A DNA stretch of 64,000 bases, taken from contig JANQRU010000001.1 in NCBI GenBank assembly GCA_028284415.1, forward strand, positions 248,001 to 312,000. Direction: 5' to 3'. Shown here one piece after another: positions 37,205 to 44,129 of the stretch. The number at the start of each line of letters is the position of its first letter. Within the stretch, counting starts at the first letter, position 1. A program made the translations under genes and the position numbers. This DNA comes from Pyrinomonadaceae bacterium. Lineage in GTDB: Bacteria; Acidobacteriota; Blastocatellia; Pyrinomonadales; Pyrinomonadaceae. The notes below the pieces were generated by a model. That model was not told the origin of the DNA and searched no databases. It worked only from the letters and a program-made list of their open reading frames with translations.

Positions 37205-38377
37205 ATGAAAGATAAAATGACCAGAAAAGAATTTTTTGAAAAGTGCGGACTGTTTAGCATTGGAATTCCTTTTTTCAATGCCAATAGTTGGTTTTTTAAA
37301 AATTCGTCGCTAAACCCCAAAGATAAAGTAATTATTATTGGTGCCGGTGCCGCAGGGCTTACTGCTGGATATTTGCTCAATCAAAAAGGTATTAAGGTCG
37401 AAATTTTAGAAGCTAACACTATGTATGGCGGTCGAATGAAACGTACTAACGATTTTGCTGATTTTCCAATCCCGCTTGGAGCAGAATGGTTACATGTAAA
37501 AAAATCAGTTTTCAAAGAAATTGTAAATGATAAAAATGTTGAAATAGATATTGAAAATAAACCCTATAACTACGATGTGGATTACGCATTGATAAACGGC
37601 AAAAAACGAAATCTGAAAAAACTGGGATTCACAATCGACCAAAAGTTTATAAATTCTACCTGGTTCGATTTTTTTGAGCGATATATAGTTCCCAGCATCA
37701 AAAACAAAATACAATACAATAAAGTCGTAAAATCTATTGATTACTCATCAGATAAACTAATTATTGAAACTGTTGATGAAAAATATACAGCTGACAAAAT
37801 AATAATTACCGTTCCAGTTAAATTGCTACAAAATAATTCGATTCAATTTAAACCCAAGCTACCCGATAAAAAATTAAAAGCTATTAAAAATGTTAAAGTT
37901 TGGGGCGGTTGCAAAGCGTTTATAGAGTTTTCAGAAAAATTTTATCCCACCGTTACGGGTTTTGTTGATGTCCCTGAAAAACTAGGTCACAAATTGTATT
38001 ATGACGCATCATACGGGCAAAAAACCTCACAACACATTTTAGGATTATTTGCAGTAGGTTCTGTTGCTGAACCGTATTTAAAACTTAAAGGTGAAGAGCA
38101 ACTCAAGTATATTCTTAACGAATTAGACAAAATTTTTGACGGAAAGGCATCAAAAAACTATAAGAAACATATCTTTCAAAATTGGACTGATGAACCTTAT
38201 GCAAAAGGTGCATATGTGCATTATTTTGAGAGTTGGCGAACTATTAGAACGTTAGGAAAACCGGTCGCAAACAAATTATATTTTGCAGGCGATGCATACA
38301 CAAATGGAAGTGATTGGTCTAGTGTTCATGCCGCTGCACGATCGGCAAAAAAAGTAGTTAAAAAGTTAGTTGGTTAA
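37205..38377 (+). CDS. flavin amine oxidase family protein
   Basis: A 390-residue FAD-dependent oxidoreductase. Dinucleotide-binding loop VIIIGAGAAGLTAGYLL near 40, GGRMKRTNDF after it, and the C-terminal FAD signature KLYFAGDAYTNGSDWSSVHAA. The first 33 residues include a basic start and a hydrophobic run (GLFSIGIPFFNANSWFF) that could be an export signal. An alternative ATG is 12 bases inside. It probably oxidises an amine; the substrate is unknown. Accessory block. Confidence 0.82.
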   Translation: MKDKMTRKEFFEKCGLFSIGIPFFNANSWFFKNSSLNPKDKVIIIGAGAAGLTAGYLLNQKGIKVEILEANTMYGGRMKRTNDFADFPIPLGAEWLHVKKSVFKEIVNDKNVEIDIENKPYNYDVDYALINGKKRNLKKLGFTIDQKFINSTWFDFFERYIVPSIKNKIQYNKVVKSIDYSSDKLIIETVDEKYTADKIIITVPVKLLQNNSIQFKPKLPDKKLKAIKNVKVWGGCKAFIEFSEKFYPTVTGFVDVPEKLGHKLYYDASYGQKTSQHILGLFAVGSVAEPYLKLKGEEQLKYILNELDKIFDGKASKNYKKHIFQNWTDEPYAKGAYVHYFESWRTIRTLGKPVANKLYFAGDAYTNGSDWSSVHAAARSAKKVVKKLVG

Positions 38378-38458
38378 TTAAATTGAAAATACTTAGAGAG
38401 AAAATTCTGTGGAATTTCAGAGTTAATGTAGAGATAATTTAATAAAGGGAAAATAATA

Positions 38459-38788
38459 ATGAAATGGATACTATTAGCTATAGGTATTATTGCTGAATTA
38501 TTAGGATCAACTTGTATGAAAATGTCAGAAGGATTTACAAGATTATATCCTTCAATATTTACTTTTGTTTTTTGGGCTCTCGGACTTACTATTTTTATGT
38601 TTGCTTTGAAAAAATTTGATTTAAGTTTTGCGTATGCTATATGGGCTGGGCTTGGTATTATGGGGGTTTCTGTTATTGGAATCGTCTTTTTCAAAGAACC
38701 ATATAATATATTTAAAATTATTTCTATTTTAATAATTGTAGCAGGAGTTATTTCATTAAATATTAGTGATATAACAATGAACGAATAA
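38459..38788 (+). CDS. SMR-family multidrug efflux protein
   Basis: A 109-residue four-helix protein of the EmrE/QacE group. The essential Glu is in IIAELLGSTCMKMSEGFT (Glu near residue 13), and the GMX6-type helix is LSFAYAIWAGLGIMGVSVIG. SMR pumps expel cationic drugs by proton exchange as dimers; some small-metabolite SMR proteins exist, so the substrate is not certain. AAAGGGA precedes the ATG. Accessory block. Confidence 0.9.
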   Translation: MKWILLAIGIIAELLGSTCMKMSEGFTRLYPSIFTFVFWALGLTIFMFALKKFDLSFAYAIWAGLGIMGVSVIGIVFFKEPYNIFKIISILIIVAGVISLNISDITMNE

Positions 38789-38863
38789 CAGTATGGCACT
38801 TAACCTGCTAAACGAACATTCGTCCAACAAGATGTTTTAGCACATTTGTGAAAATTGCAGAAT

Positions 38864-39496
38864 ATGAAAAAAGTTAAGGACTTATTAATTCTATTACCCA
38901 CATTTGGGATTTTAATTTTTTTTGGACTTTATGTTTATTCAGCTAGTTTATATCCCGGAGGTTCACAAGCAGATGTAAAGTCTGTTGGATTTGATTGGTT
39001 TAACAACCTTTGGTGCAACTTAATGAGAGAAAAAGCAATAAATGGGGTTGAAAATCCTGCAAGACCAATTTCCATTTTTGCGGTAGTTGTACTTGGTAGC
39101 AGTTTGATAATTTTCTTCTTTCAATTTGCGAAGTTTTTTGTAGAAAGCAGATACTGGCAAAATATAATAAGAACTACAGGAATTTTATCAATGGTATCGG
39201 CAGCCTTTATTTTTACTAAATATCACGATGTTATGACCACTTTTTTAAGTATTTGTGGTTTGTTTGGGATACTTAGTATTATTAGGACTCTACACATAAA
39301 CAAAATGACTTTTTTCACAATAAGTGGAATAGTCTGTTTGATAGTTATCGGACTTAATAACTTGTTTTATTATGATGAAAGATTTATTGATTACTTACCA
39401 GTAGTACAACAAATCGACTTTATTCTTGTTCTTTCATGGACAATTGGTCTTAATTTAAAAATGATAAATAAAAACGTGCTACAACAAAACACATAA
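38864..39496 (+). CDS. polytopic membrane protein, cassette-like
   Basis: 210 residues from the ATG at 38864 (a TTG-initiated extension of three codons is less likely). It has about six hydrophobic segments, e.g. LLILLPTFGILIFFGLYVYS at the start and FFTISGIVCLIVIGLNNLFY near 150. No family is recognised. Its TAA stop begins an attC-like hairpin at 39493, as in integron gene cassettes. Confidence 0.55.
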   Translation: MKKVKDLLILLPTFGILIFFGLYVYSASLYPGGSQADVKSVGFDWFNNLWCNLMREKAINGVENPARPISIFAVVVLGSSLIIFFFQFAKFFVESRYWQNIIRTTGILSMVSAAFIFTKYHDVMTTFLSICGLFGILSIIRTLHINKMTFFTISGIVCLIVIGLNNLFYYDERFIDYLPVVQQIDFILVLSWTIGLNLKMINKNVLQQNT

Positions 39497-39543
39497 CCGT
39501 CATGTCGGCTAAACGCCGCCACGACGTATATGCGAGCTGTTAT
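39493..39543. repeat. attC-like imperfect palindrome at the cassette boundary
   Basis: Outer ATAAC ... GTTAT arms and an inner stem CGTCATGTCGGC / GCCGCCACGACG (10 of 12 pairs) with a 5-base loop TAAAC. The ATAAC contains the preceding gene's stop. The layout (TAAC at the 5' side, GTTA at the 3' side, folded arms between) is that of integron attC sites such as VCR repeats, though the core does not fit GTTRRRY exactly. The same 3' part, ATGCGAGCTGTTATTTTC, resembles ATGCGAACCGTTGTTTTC at 36441. No integrase is in the window. Confidence 0.4.
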
Positions 39544-39740
39544 TTTCTATTCGGCTAAGCCTTCACAAACTCATCTTTTTTATTGTAACGAGTCAATTTC
39601 TTCGTATCAGATGCTTGCATAGCAATATCCATCACGACATCTAGCACTTGCACCATTGCTACAAAAACCCATTCATCACGGAATTCGTCAGAGGACTGTT
39701 GGTAGTGATTTTTGATGAAATCAGCGAAGAATTACTCACT
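39540..39740 (-). pseudogene. displaced M28 peptidase 3'-end fragment, copy 2
   Basis: Sixty-seven codons, minus strand, homologous to the C-terminal end of the M28 peptidase (44130-45794). By hand alignment 49 of 66 residues match, including NHYQQ, DEFRDEWVF, MVQ, DVV and RYNKKDEF. It contains two in-frame stops (TAA for Lys near the upstream end, TAG for Gln near the end), so it is not functional. It does not extend upstream of the Ser-Glu pair. Direct-repeat orientation to the intact gene. Confidence 0.85.
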
Positions 39741-39755
39741 ACCCAAAGATACATA

Positions 39756-39783
39756 TTGACAATTCGATTATTGTCGATATAAT
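39756..39783 (+). promoter_or_regulatory. sigma70-like promoter with embedded operator for the ArsR-type gene
   Basis: TTGACA (39756-39761), 16-base spacer, TATAAT (39778-39783). The inverted repeat GACAAT ... ATTGTC (39758-39763 and 39770-39775) overlaps the spacer and the -35 box, an apparent operator for autoregulation. The GTG start at 39790 lies about where transcription should begin, so the mRNA is probably leaderless. Confidence 0.65.
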
Positions 39784-39789
39784 AATTAC

Positions 39790-40092
39790 GTGAATATTAT
39801 TGAAATTAATAAAGTGCTTTCCAATGAAACAAGGTTGAATATCTTAAAATGGTTGAAAGACCCTGAAGCTCATTTTCCTCCACACAATGATATAAATCAT
39901 TTTAATGATGGAGTATGTGTGCAATATATTGGAGACAAAGCTGGATTATCACAGTCCACTATTTCGCAATATCTAACCATGATGCAAAAGGCTGGATTAA
40001 TAATTCCAACACGACACGGAAAGTGGACTTATTACAAACGTAATGAAAAATTAATCAAGCAATACATCCAATTTCTTGATAAGAGTTTGTAG
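39790..40092 (+). CDS. ArsR-family winged-helix transcriptional regulator
   Basis: A 100-residue winged-helix repressor of the ArsR/SmtB type starting at GTG: IEINKVLSNETRLNILKWLK, then helix-turn-helix AGLSQSTISQYLTMMQKAGL (near 52-71) and the wing IIPTRHGKWTYYKRNE. The region 28-45 (HFPPHNDINHFNDGVCVQYI) is His/Cys rich and could sense metal, but no standard metal-site pattern is clear. It likely controls itself and the downstream CBU_0592-like/cyclase/SDR genes through the operator at 39758-39775. Confidence 0.8.
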   Translation: MNIIEINKVLSNETRLNILKWLKDPEAHFPPHNDINHFNDGVCVQYIGDKAGLSQSTISQYLTMMQKAGLIIPTRHGKWTYYKRNEKLIKQYIQFLDKSL

Positions 40093-40134
40093 TTTTTTTT
40101 GAATATTCAATTTTATAATTCGAGATATATAAAT

Positions 40135-40389
40135 ATGATTGCTTTAACAATTGATATTTTAGGATGGACCGGCTCTTTACTTTTAATTATCGCCTATTAC
40201 CAAAATAGTAGGAATAAAATAAATGCCCAATCTGCTATATATCAATCTTTAAATGTTACCGGAAGCATACTTTTAATAATCAATACCCTGTATTACGGAG
40301 CTTATCCATCAAGTTCGGTAAATGTTATTTGGGTATTTATTGGTTGTCATTACTTAATCAAAAGCAGGAAAAATGAAAAATTTTGTTGA
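40135..40389 (+). CDS. CBU_0592-like small membrane protein
   Basis: 84 residues from the ATG at 40135 (the TTG at 40099 would add 12 residues of no apparent value). Three hydrophobic segments: IDILGWTGSLLLIIAYY, LNVTGSILLIINTLYYG, VIWVFIGCHYLI. This is the pattern of the CBU_0592 family, function unknown. Its last 17 bases overlap the start of the cyclase gene, showing co-translation. Confidence 0.65.
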   Translation: MIALTIDILGWTGSLLLIIAYYQNSRNKINAQSAIYQSLNVTGSILLIINTLYYGAYPSSSVNVIWVFIGCHYLIKSRKNEKFC

Positions 40390-41035
40390 TTTAAGTCACA
40401 CTATTAAAAATGGTGAAATAACTTATAAAGGGTTACCAGCACCAATTATTTGTGATTATCTATCCAGAATAGATAGTGAAAAGCTATATGAAAATGGAAC
40501 TACTTTCCAGATTGGTAAAATAGAAATGGTTTCTAATACAGGCACATATATTGATTGTCCTTTTCATCGCTATGAAGATGGTAAAGACTTAGCCAACATA
40601 AATTTAGGACAGATTGCAGAACTTGAAAGTATTTTAATTCAAGTCCCATATCAGAAAACCATCGCAATCGGTAAAGAACATTTTTTGAATAAACAGCTAA
40701 AACATAAAGCAGTTTTGATATTTACGGGATGGTCAGAGCATTGGCAAACAGACAAATACTTTGAAGACCATCCATATCTAACCAAAGAGGCTGCAAGTAT
40801 TTTACTGGAACAAAAAGTTGCACTTGTTGGCATTGATTCCCACAATATAGATGACACAAAAGACAAAACTCGCCCTGTGCATAGTATTTTATTAAAAAAT
40901 GAATTATTGATAGTCGAACATCTGAATAACTTGGGAGCTTTAGTAGGTAAAAATTTCAATTTTTCAGCTATTCCCCCTAAAGTTCAAGACCTTGGCACGT
41001 TTCCGGTAAGAGCGTTTGCGACTATTAAAAAATAA
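40373..41035 (+). CDS. cyclase-family (kynurenine formamidase-like) protein
   Basis: A 220-residue member of the cyclase/kynurenine formamidase fold. The family motif HxGTHxDxPxH appears as NTGTYIDCPFH (residues near 59-69), with both leading His residues replaced by Asn and Tyr, while Asp and the last His remain. The typical divalent-metal site may therefore be altered. It is in a compact run: it overlaps the membrane protein upstream by 17 bases and is 10 bases ahead of the SDR gene. The substrate is unknown. Confidence 0.72.
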   Translation: MKNFVDLSHTIKNGEITYKGLPAPIICDYLSRIDSEKLYENGTTFQIGKIEMVSNTGTYIDCPFHRYEDGKDLANINLGQIAELESILIQVPYQKTIAIGKEHFLNKQLKHKAVLIFTGWSEHWQTDKYFEDHPYLTKEAASILLEQKVALVGIDSHNIDDTKDKTRPVHSILLKNELLIVEHLNNLGALVGKNFNFSAIPPKVQDLGTFPVRAFATIKK

Positions 41036-41045
41036 AAATAAAAAA

Positions 41046-41648
41046 ATGAAAATATTAATAATTGGTGGAACAGGAACAATAGGAAAAGAGGTTGTAGACT
41101 ATTTTTCCATAAACCACGAAGTCATCATTGCTAACAGAACATCAAAGGATTATCCAGTAGATATTTCTGAGGCTTCCTCTATCAAAAAACTATTCCTCAA
41201 AATTGGAAAATGCGATGCTATTATTTGTGTCGCTGGGGAAGCAAAATGGGGGCAATTTAAAGATTTAAGCGAAGAAGATTTTTATGTTGGTATTCAGAGT
41301 AAATTGATGGGACAAGTGAACCTTGTTCAAATTGGTCAAGAATTCCTTTTTCCAAATGGTTCATTAACGCTAACAACAGGAATTTTGGCAGATGACCCTG
41401 TTGTGCAAACAACGAGTGCAGCAATGGTGAATGGAGGAATTCATAGCTTTGTAAAAGCAGCAGCATTAGAATTGGAAAATGGAATTCGATTAAATGTTGT
41501 CTCAACGGGCGTTGTCGAAAATGCTTACAAAAAATATCAAAGTTATTTTCCAGGACACACTCCCATACCTATGCAAAAAATGTTAAGAGGTTATATTAGA
41601 AGTGTTGAAGGTAAAAGTAATGGGCAAATTATTCGAATATATGATTAA
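41046..41648 (+). CDS. short-chain dehydrogenase/reductase
   Basis: 200 residues from the ATG at 41046 (a TTG extension to 41016 overlaps the cyclase and is unlikely). The N-terminal ILIIGGTGTIGKEVVDYF is a Rossmann fold with NADP-type NRTSKD. The catalytic region reads TLTTGILADDP and AAALELENGIRLNVVS; the usual Y-x-x-x-K is not obvious (the central segment is NGGIHSFVKAAA, with His in place of Tyr). It belongs to the short atypical SDR group of unknown substrate. Third gene of a compact run behind the ArsR-type regulator. Confidence 0.75.
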   Translation: MKILIIGGTGTIGKEVVDYFSINHEVIIANRTSKDYPVDISEASSIKKLFLKIGKCDAIICVAGEAKWGQFKDLSEEDFYVGIQSKLMGQVNLVQIGQEFLFPNGSLTLTTGILADDPVVQTTSAAMVNGGIHSFVKAAALELENGIRLNVVSTGVVENAYKKYQSYFPGHTPIPMQKMLRGYIRSVEGKSNGQIIRIYD

Positions 41649-41732
41649 ATGCTTGCTGCATACAAAATCATAATAAATCCTGTGTGGACTTACTGTAATT
41701 GCATTTGCTTTTAGGCACAAAAAAATCAGATT

Positions 41733-42098
41733 ATGGAAATCGAAAAAGTAAACTTGGAAGATAAATTCAAGACATTCTCCAAATATTGGACACCTAAAAT
41801 AGTAGGTGAATTAAACGAGCAATATGTCAAAATTGCAAAATTTAAAGGCGAATTTGTTATGCATAAACATGATAATGAGGATGAATTATTCTTTGTTATT
41901 AAGGGTGTTTTAAGTATTGAATTACTTGAAAAAACTATTGAAATCAAAGAAGGAGAGTTTGTTATTATCCCTAAAGGAGTAAAACATAAACCTTATTCCA
42001 AAGAAGAAGTGGAGGTCTTACTTTTCGAACCAACTTCAACCTTAAATACAGGTAATAAAAATAATAAAATGACAGTAAGTCATCTAGAAAAGATATAA
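41733..42098 (+). CDS. cupin-domain protein
   Basis: A 121-residue single cupin. Motif 1 is FVMHKHDNEDELFFVIKG (H-x-H ... E, near 46-63) and motif 2 is EFVIIPKGVKHKPYS (G-x-x-P ... H, near 73-87), so the metal ligands (two His, Glu, last His) are all present. Such proteins bind metal and serve as isomerases, dioxygenases or sensors; no specific role is readable. Last gene of the ArsR-led run before the copy 3 fragment. Confidence 0.85.
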   Translation: MEIEKVNLEDKFKTFSKYWTPKIVGELNEQYVKIAKFKGEFVMHKHDNEDELFFVIKGVLSIELLEKTIEIKEGEFVIIPKGVKHKPYSKEEVEVLLFEPTSTLNTGNKNNKMTVSHLEKI

Positions 42099-42182
42099 AT
42101 GAAATAACTAAATGCTAATAGCAAACAAAAACTTAAATATCAAAAATATGAATTCATTGGCTACTGACATTTAGCCAAGCCT

Positions 42183-42368
42183 TTATCTCCTATTCGGCTG
42201 AGCCTTAGCAAATTCATCTTTTTTGTTGTAGCGGGGCAGTTTTTTCACATCCGAAGCCTGCAAAGCAATATCAAAAATGACATCAAGCATTTGCGGCATT
42301 CCGTCGAAAACCTATTCATTGCGGAACTCGTCGGACGGCTGAATTTTGTTGTAAACAGCTTTTTTTGA
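42183..42368 (-). pseudogene. displaced M28 peptidase 3'-end fragment, copy 3
   Basis: About 52 codons of clear homology, minus strand, ending in the intact DEFAKAQPNRR plus TAA (42183-42185). By hand alignment 48 of 52 residues match the M28 C-terminus, far more than copy 2; one Trp codon has become TAG. Beyond the QPS segment (42338) a roughly 10-base deletion occurs and homology fades by 42368. Same orientation as the intact gene and placed on its downstream side. Confidence 0.85.
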
Positions 42369-42444
42369 TTATTGGTTTTTATTCAAATACATTTCTTCTT
42401 TCTTTACTCGAAAATTTATTTTTTAGAAGCTAACAAAGTTTGTT

Positions 42445-42501
42445 ATAATGTTCATTATATTAAACAAATAAGCTATTTTTGTTTGATATAATGAACATTA
42501 T
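42445..42501. promoter_or_regulatory. hipBA promoter with paired operators
   Basis: Inverted repeat with 21-bp arms (42445-42465 and 42481-42501; one G-T mismatch) and a 15-base spacer. Each arm contains its own dyad ATAATG-nn-CATTAT, so there are two symmetric operator sites. Each also embeds a TATAAT box (42444-42449, 42487-42492), and the second operator ends on the ATG at 42500. HipB binding would block the promoter and start codon: autoregulation. Confidence 0.65.
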
Positions 42502-42808
42502 GACAACTAAAAATAAATTCTTACCAAAGGAAAAACGCATACTAAATCAATTAGGTGAAAACTTAAAGTTGGCTCGACTAAGAAGAAATTATTCAACAGA
42601 AATGGTTGTGGAAAGAGCCGGTATCAGCCGAACTACATTGTGGAATTTAGAGAAAGGAAATTCTGTAACTTCTATTGCCACACTCCTAAAAGTTTTATCA
42701 GTTTATGGTTTGGAAAAAGACATTCTCAAGTTGGCAGAAGACGATACACTTGGAAGAAAAATACAAGATGCAAATTTACGAGTAAGAGAACGGGCACCCA
42801 AAAAATAG
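42500..42808 (+). CDS. hipB: HipB-like antitoxin, XRE-family repressor
   Basis: A 102-residue antitoxin. The helix-turn-helix is ENLKLARLRRNYSTEMVVER with AGISRTTLWNLEKGN (near 20-55), the standard XRE fold. Starts at ATG 42500 (42491 and a TTG at 42479 are alternatives); the TATAAT at 42487 places transcription initiation on the ATG, so the mRNA may be leaderless. It precedes hipA by 6 bases. The C-terminal tail (DANLRVRERAPKK) is basic. It should neutralise HipA and repress the operon. Confidence 0.85.
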   Translation: MTTKNKFLPKEKRILNQLGENLKLARLRRNYSTEMVVERAGISRTTLWNLEKGNSVTSIATLLKVLSVYGLEKDILKLAEDDTLGRKIQDANLRVRERAPKK

Positions 42809-42814
42809 AAAACA

Positions 42815-44065
42815 ATGAAAGAAATCTTAGTCTATGCGGATTGGCAAGAACTGCCAAAAACAATGTTAATGGGTACTCTAAGAACCCAAATATCAAAAGG
42901 AGAAGAAATATTTTCTTTCGAGTATTCGCAGGAATGGCTGAACAGCGGTTACGCACAAGATATTGATCCCGACCTAAAACTTTATGGCGGTCAGCAGTAT
43001 CTAAATGATGATAAATCTAACTTCGGACTTTTTTTAGATTCGTCTCCGGACAGATGGGGACGAATGTTAATGAAAAGAAGAGAAGCGATCAAAGCTAAGG
43101 AAAGTAGAGAAAACCCTAGCCACCTTTTTGAATCGGATTATCTTTTAGGAGTAAATGATGAAACTAGGATGGGCGGTCTTCGATTTAAACTTGACGAAAA
43201 TGGAGATTTTCTGGAATATGACGAGAATGTAAAAGTGCCACCGATAAATTCTATCAGAGAATTGGAACAAGCCAGTTTAAAAATTGAGGATGATGATTTT
43301 TTTGACGATAATGACGCAAAAAAATGGCTGAAATTAATTATGGCTCCTGGCTCATCTTTAGGCGGAGCAAGACCGAAAGCCAGCGTGCGAGATATTGATG
43401 GAAGTCTTTGGATTGCAAAATTTCCGAGTAAAAATGATGAAAAAGATTCGGGTATCTGGGAATATCTGGTGAATAAATTGGCAAAGAGATTAGATATAAA
43501 CGTAGCTGAATCAACTGCGTCTGTATTTTCTCAAAAACAGCATACTTATCTAACAAAAAGATTTGATCGAACAAATGAAAGCAAAAGACTTCATTTCGCT
43601 TCGGCTATGACTTTATTAGGTTATAAAGATGGTTATGACCATAAAGAAGGTGGAAGCTATTTAGAGATTGTTGATCTAATCGAAACTTACGGAGCATCAC
43701 CAAAAAAAGATTTAACAGAACTTTGGAGACGGATTGTGTTTTCCGTTGCTATCTCAAACACAGACGACCATTTAAGAAATCACGGTTTCATACTTTCACG
43801 AAAAGGTTGGAATTTGTCTCCCGCCTACGACATAAACCCAAATGAAAATGGATTGGGATTAAGTCTAAACATTTCAGAAAATGATAACAGTCTTGATTAT
43901 GACTTATGCTTGAGTGTTGGAGAATTTTTTAGATGGAATTTAGATGATGCGAAATCATACATCGCAAAAGTTAGAAAAGAAATATCGAGTTGGAATAAAA
44001 TTGCAAAAGAACTAAATATCTCAAATAGAGAACAAAGCCTTATTGAGAGAGCTTTTAATAAATAA
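42815..44065 (+). CDS. hipA: HipA-like serine/threonine kinase toxin
   Basis: A 416-residue kinase toxin. N-terminal HipA_N domain (VYADWQELPKTMLMGTLRTQ), Gly-rich activation loop SSLGGARPKASV near 185, catalytic SNTDDHLRNHGF near 312 and the DFG-like AYDINPNENG near 340. HipA phosphorylates GltX-like targets in E. coli; here the target is unknown. All motifs look complete, so the toxin appears functional. It ends convergent to the M28 gene (64-base gap), the last gene of the accessory block. Confidence 0.9.
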   Translation: MKEILVYADWQELPKTMLMGTLRTQISKGEEIFSFEYSQEWLNSGYAQDIDPDLKLYGGQQYLNDDKSNFGLFLDSSPDRWGRMLMKRREAIKAKESRENPSHLFESDYLLGVNDETRMGGLRFKLDENGDFLEYDENVKVPPINSIRELEQASLKIEDDDFFDDNDAKKWLKLIMAPGSSLGGARPKASVRDIDGSLWIAKFPSKNDEKDSGIWEYLVNKLAKRLDINVAESTASVFSQKQHTYLTKRFDRTNESKRLHFASAMTLLGYKDGYDHKEGGSYLEIVDLIETYGASPKKDLTELWRRIVFSVAISNTDDHLRNHGFILSRKGWNLSPAYDINPNENGLGLSLNISENDNSLDYDLCLSVGEFFRWNLDDAKSYIAKVRKEISSWNKIAKELNISNREQSLIERAFNK

Positions 44066-44129
44066 AAAGCCTACTGCAAACTTTTGGAATAAGCTATAGA
44101 CTTTCATAAATTTTGCTTAAATCACAAAA

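Noticed and set aside
38796-38855. ACTTAAC plus a TGCTAAA ... TTTAGCA hairpin as a second attC site
   Set aside because: The RYYYAAC side fits but no GTT-type partner core follows, and the stem is short and interrupted. Left out of the feature list.
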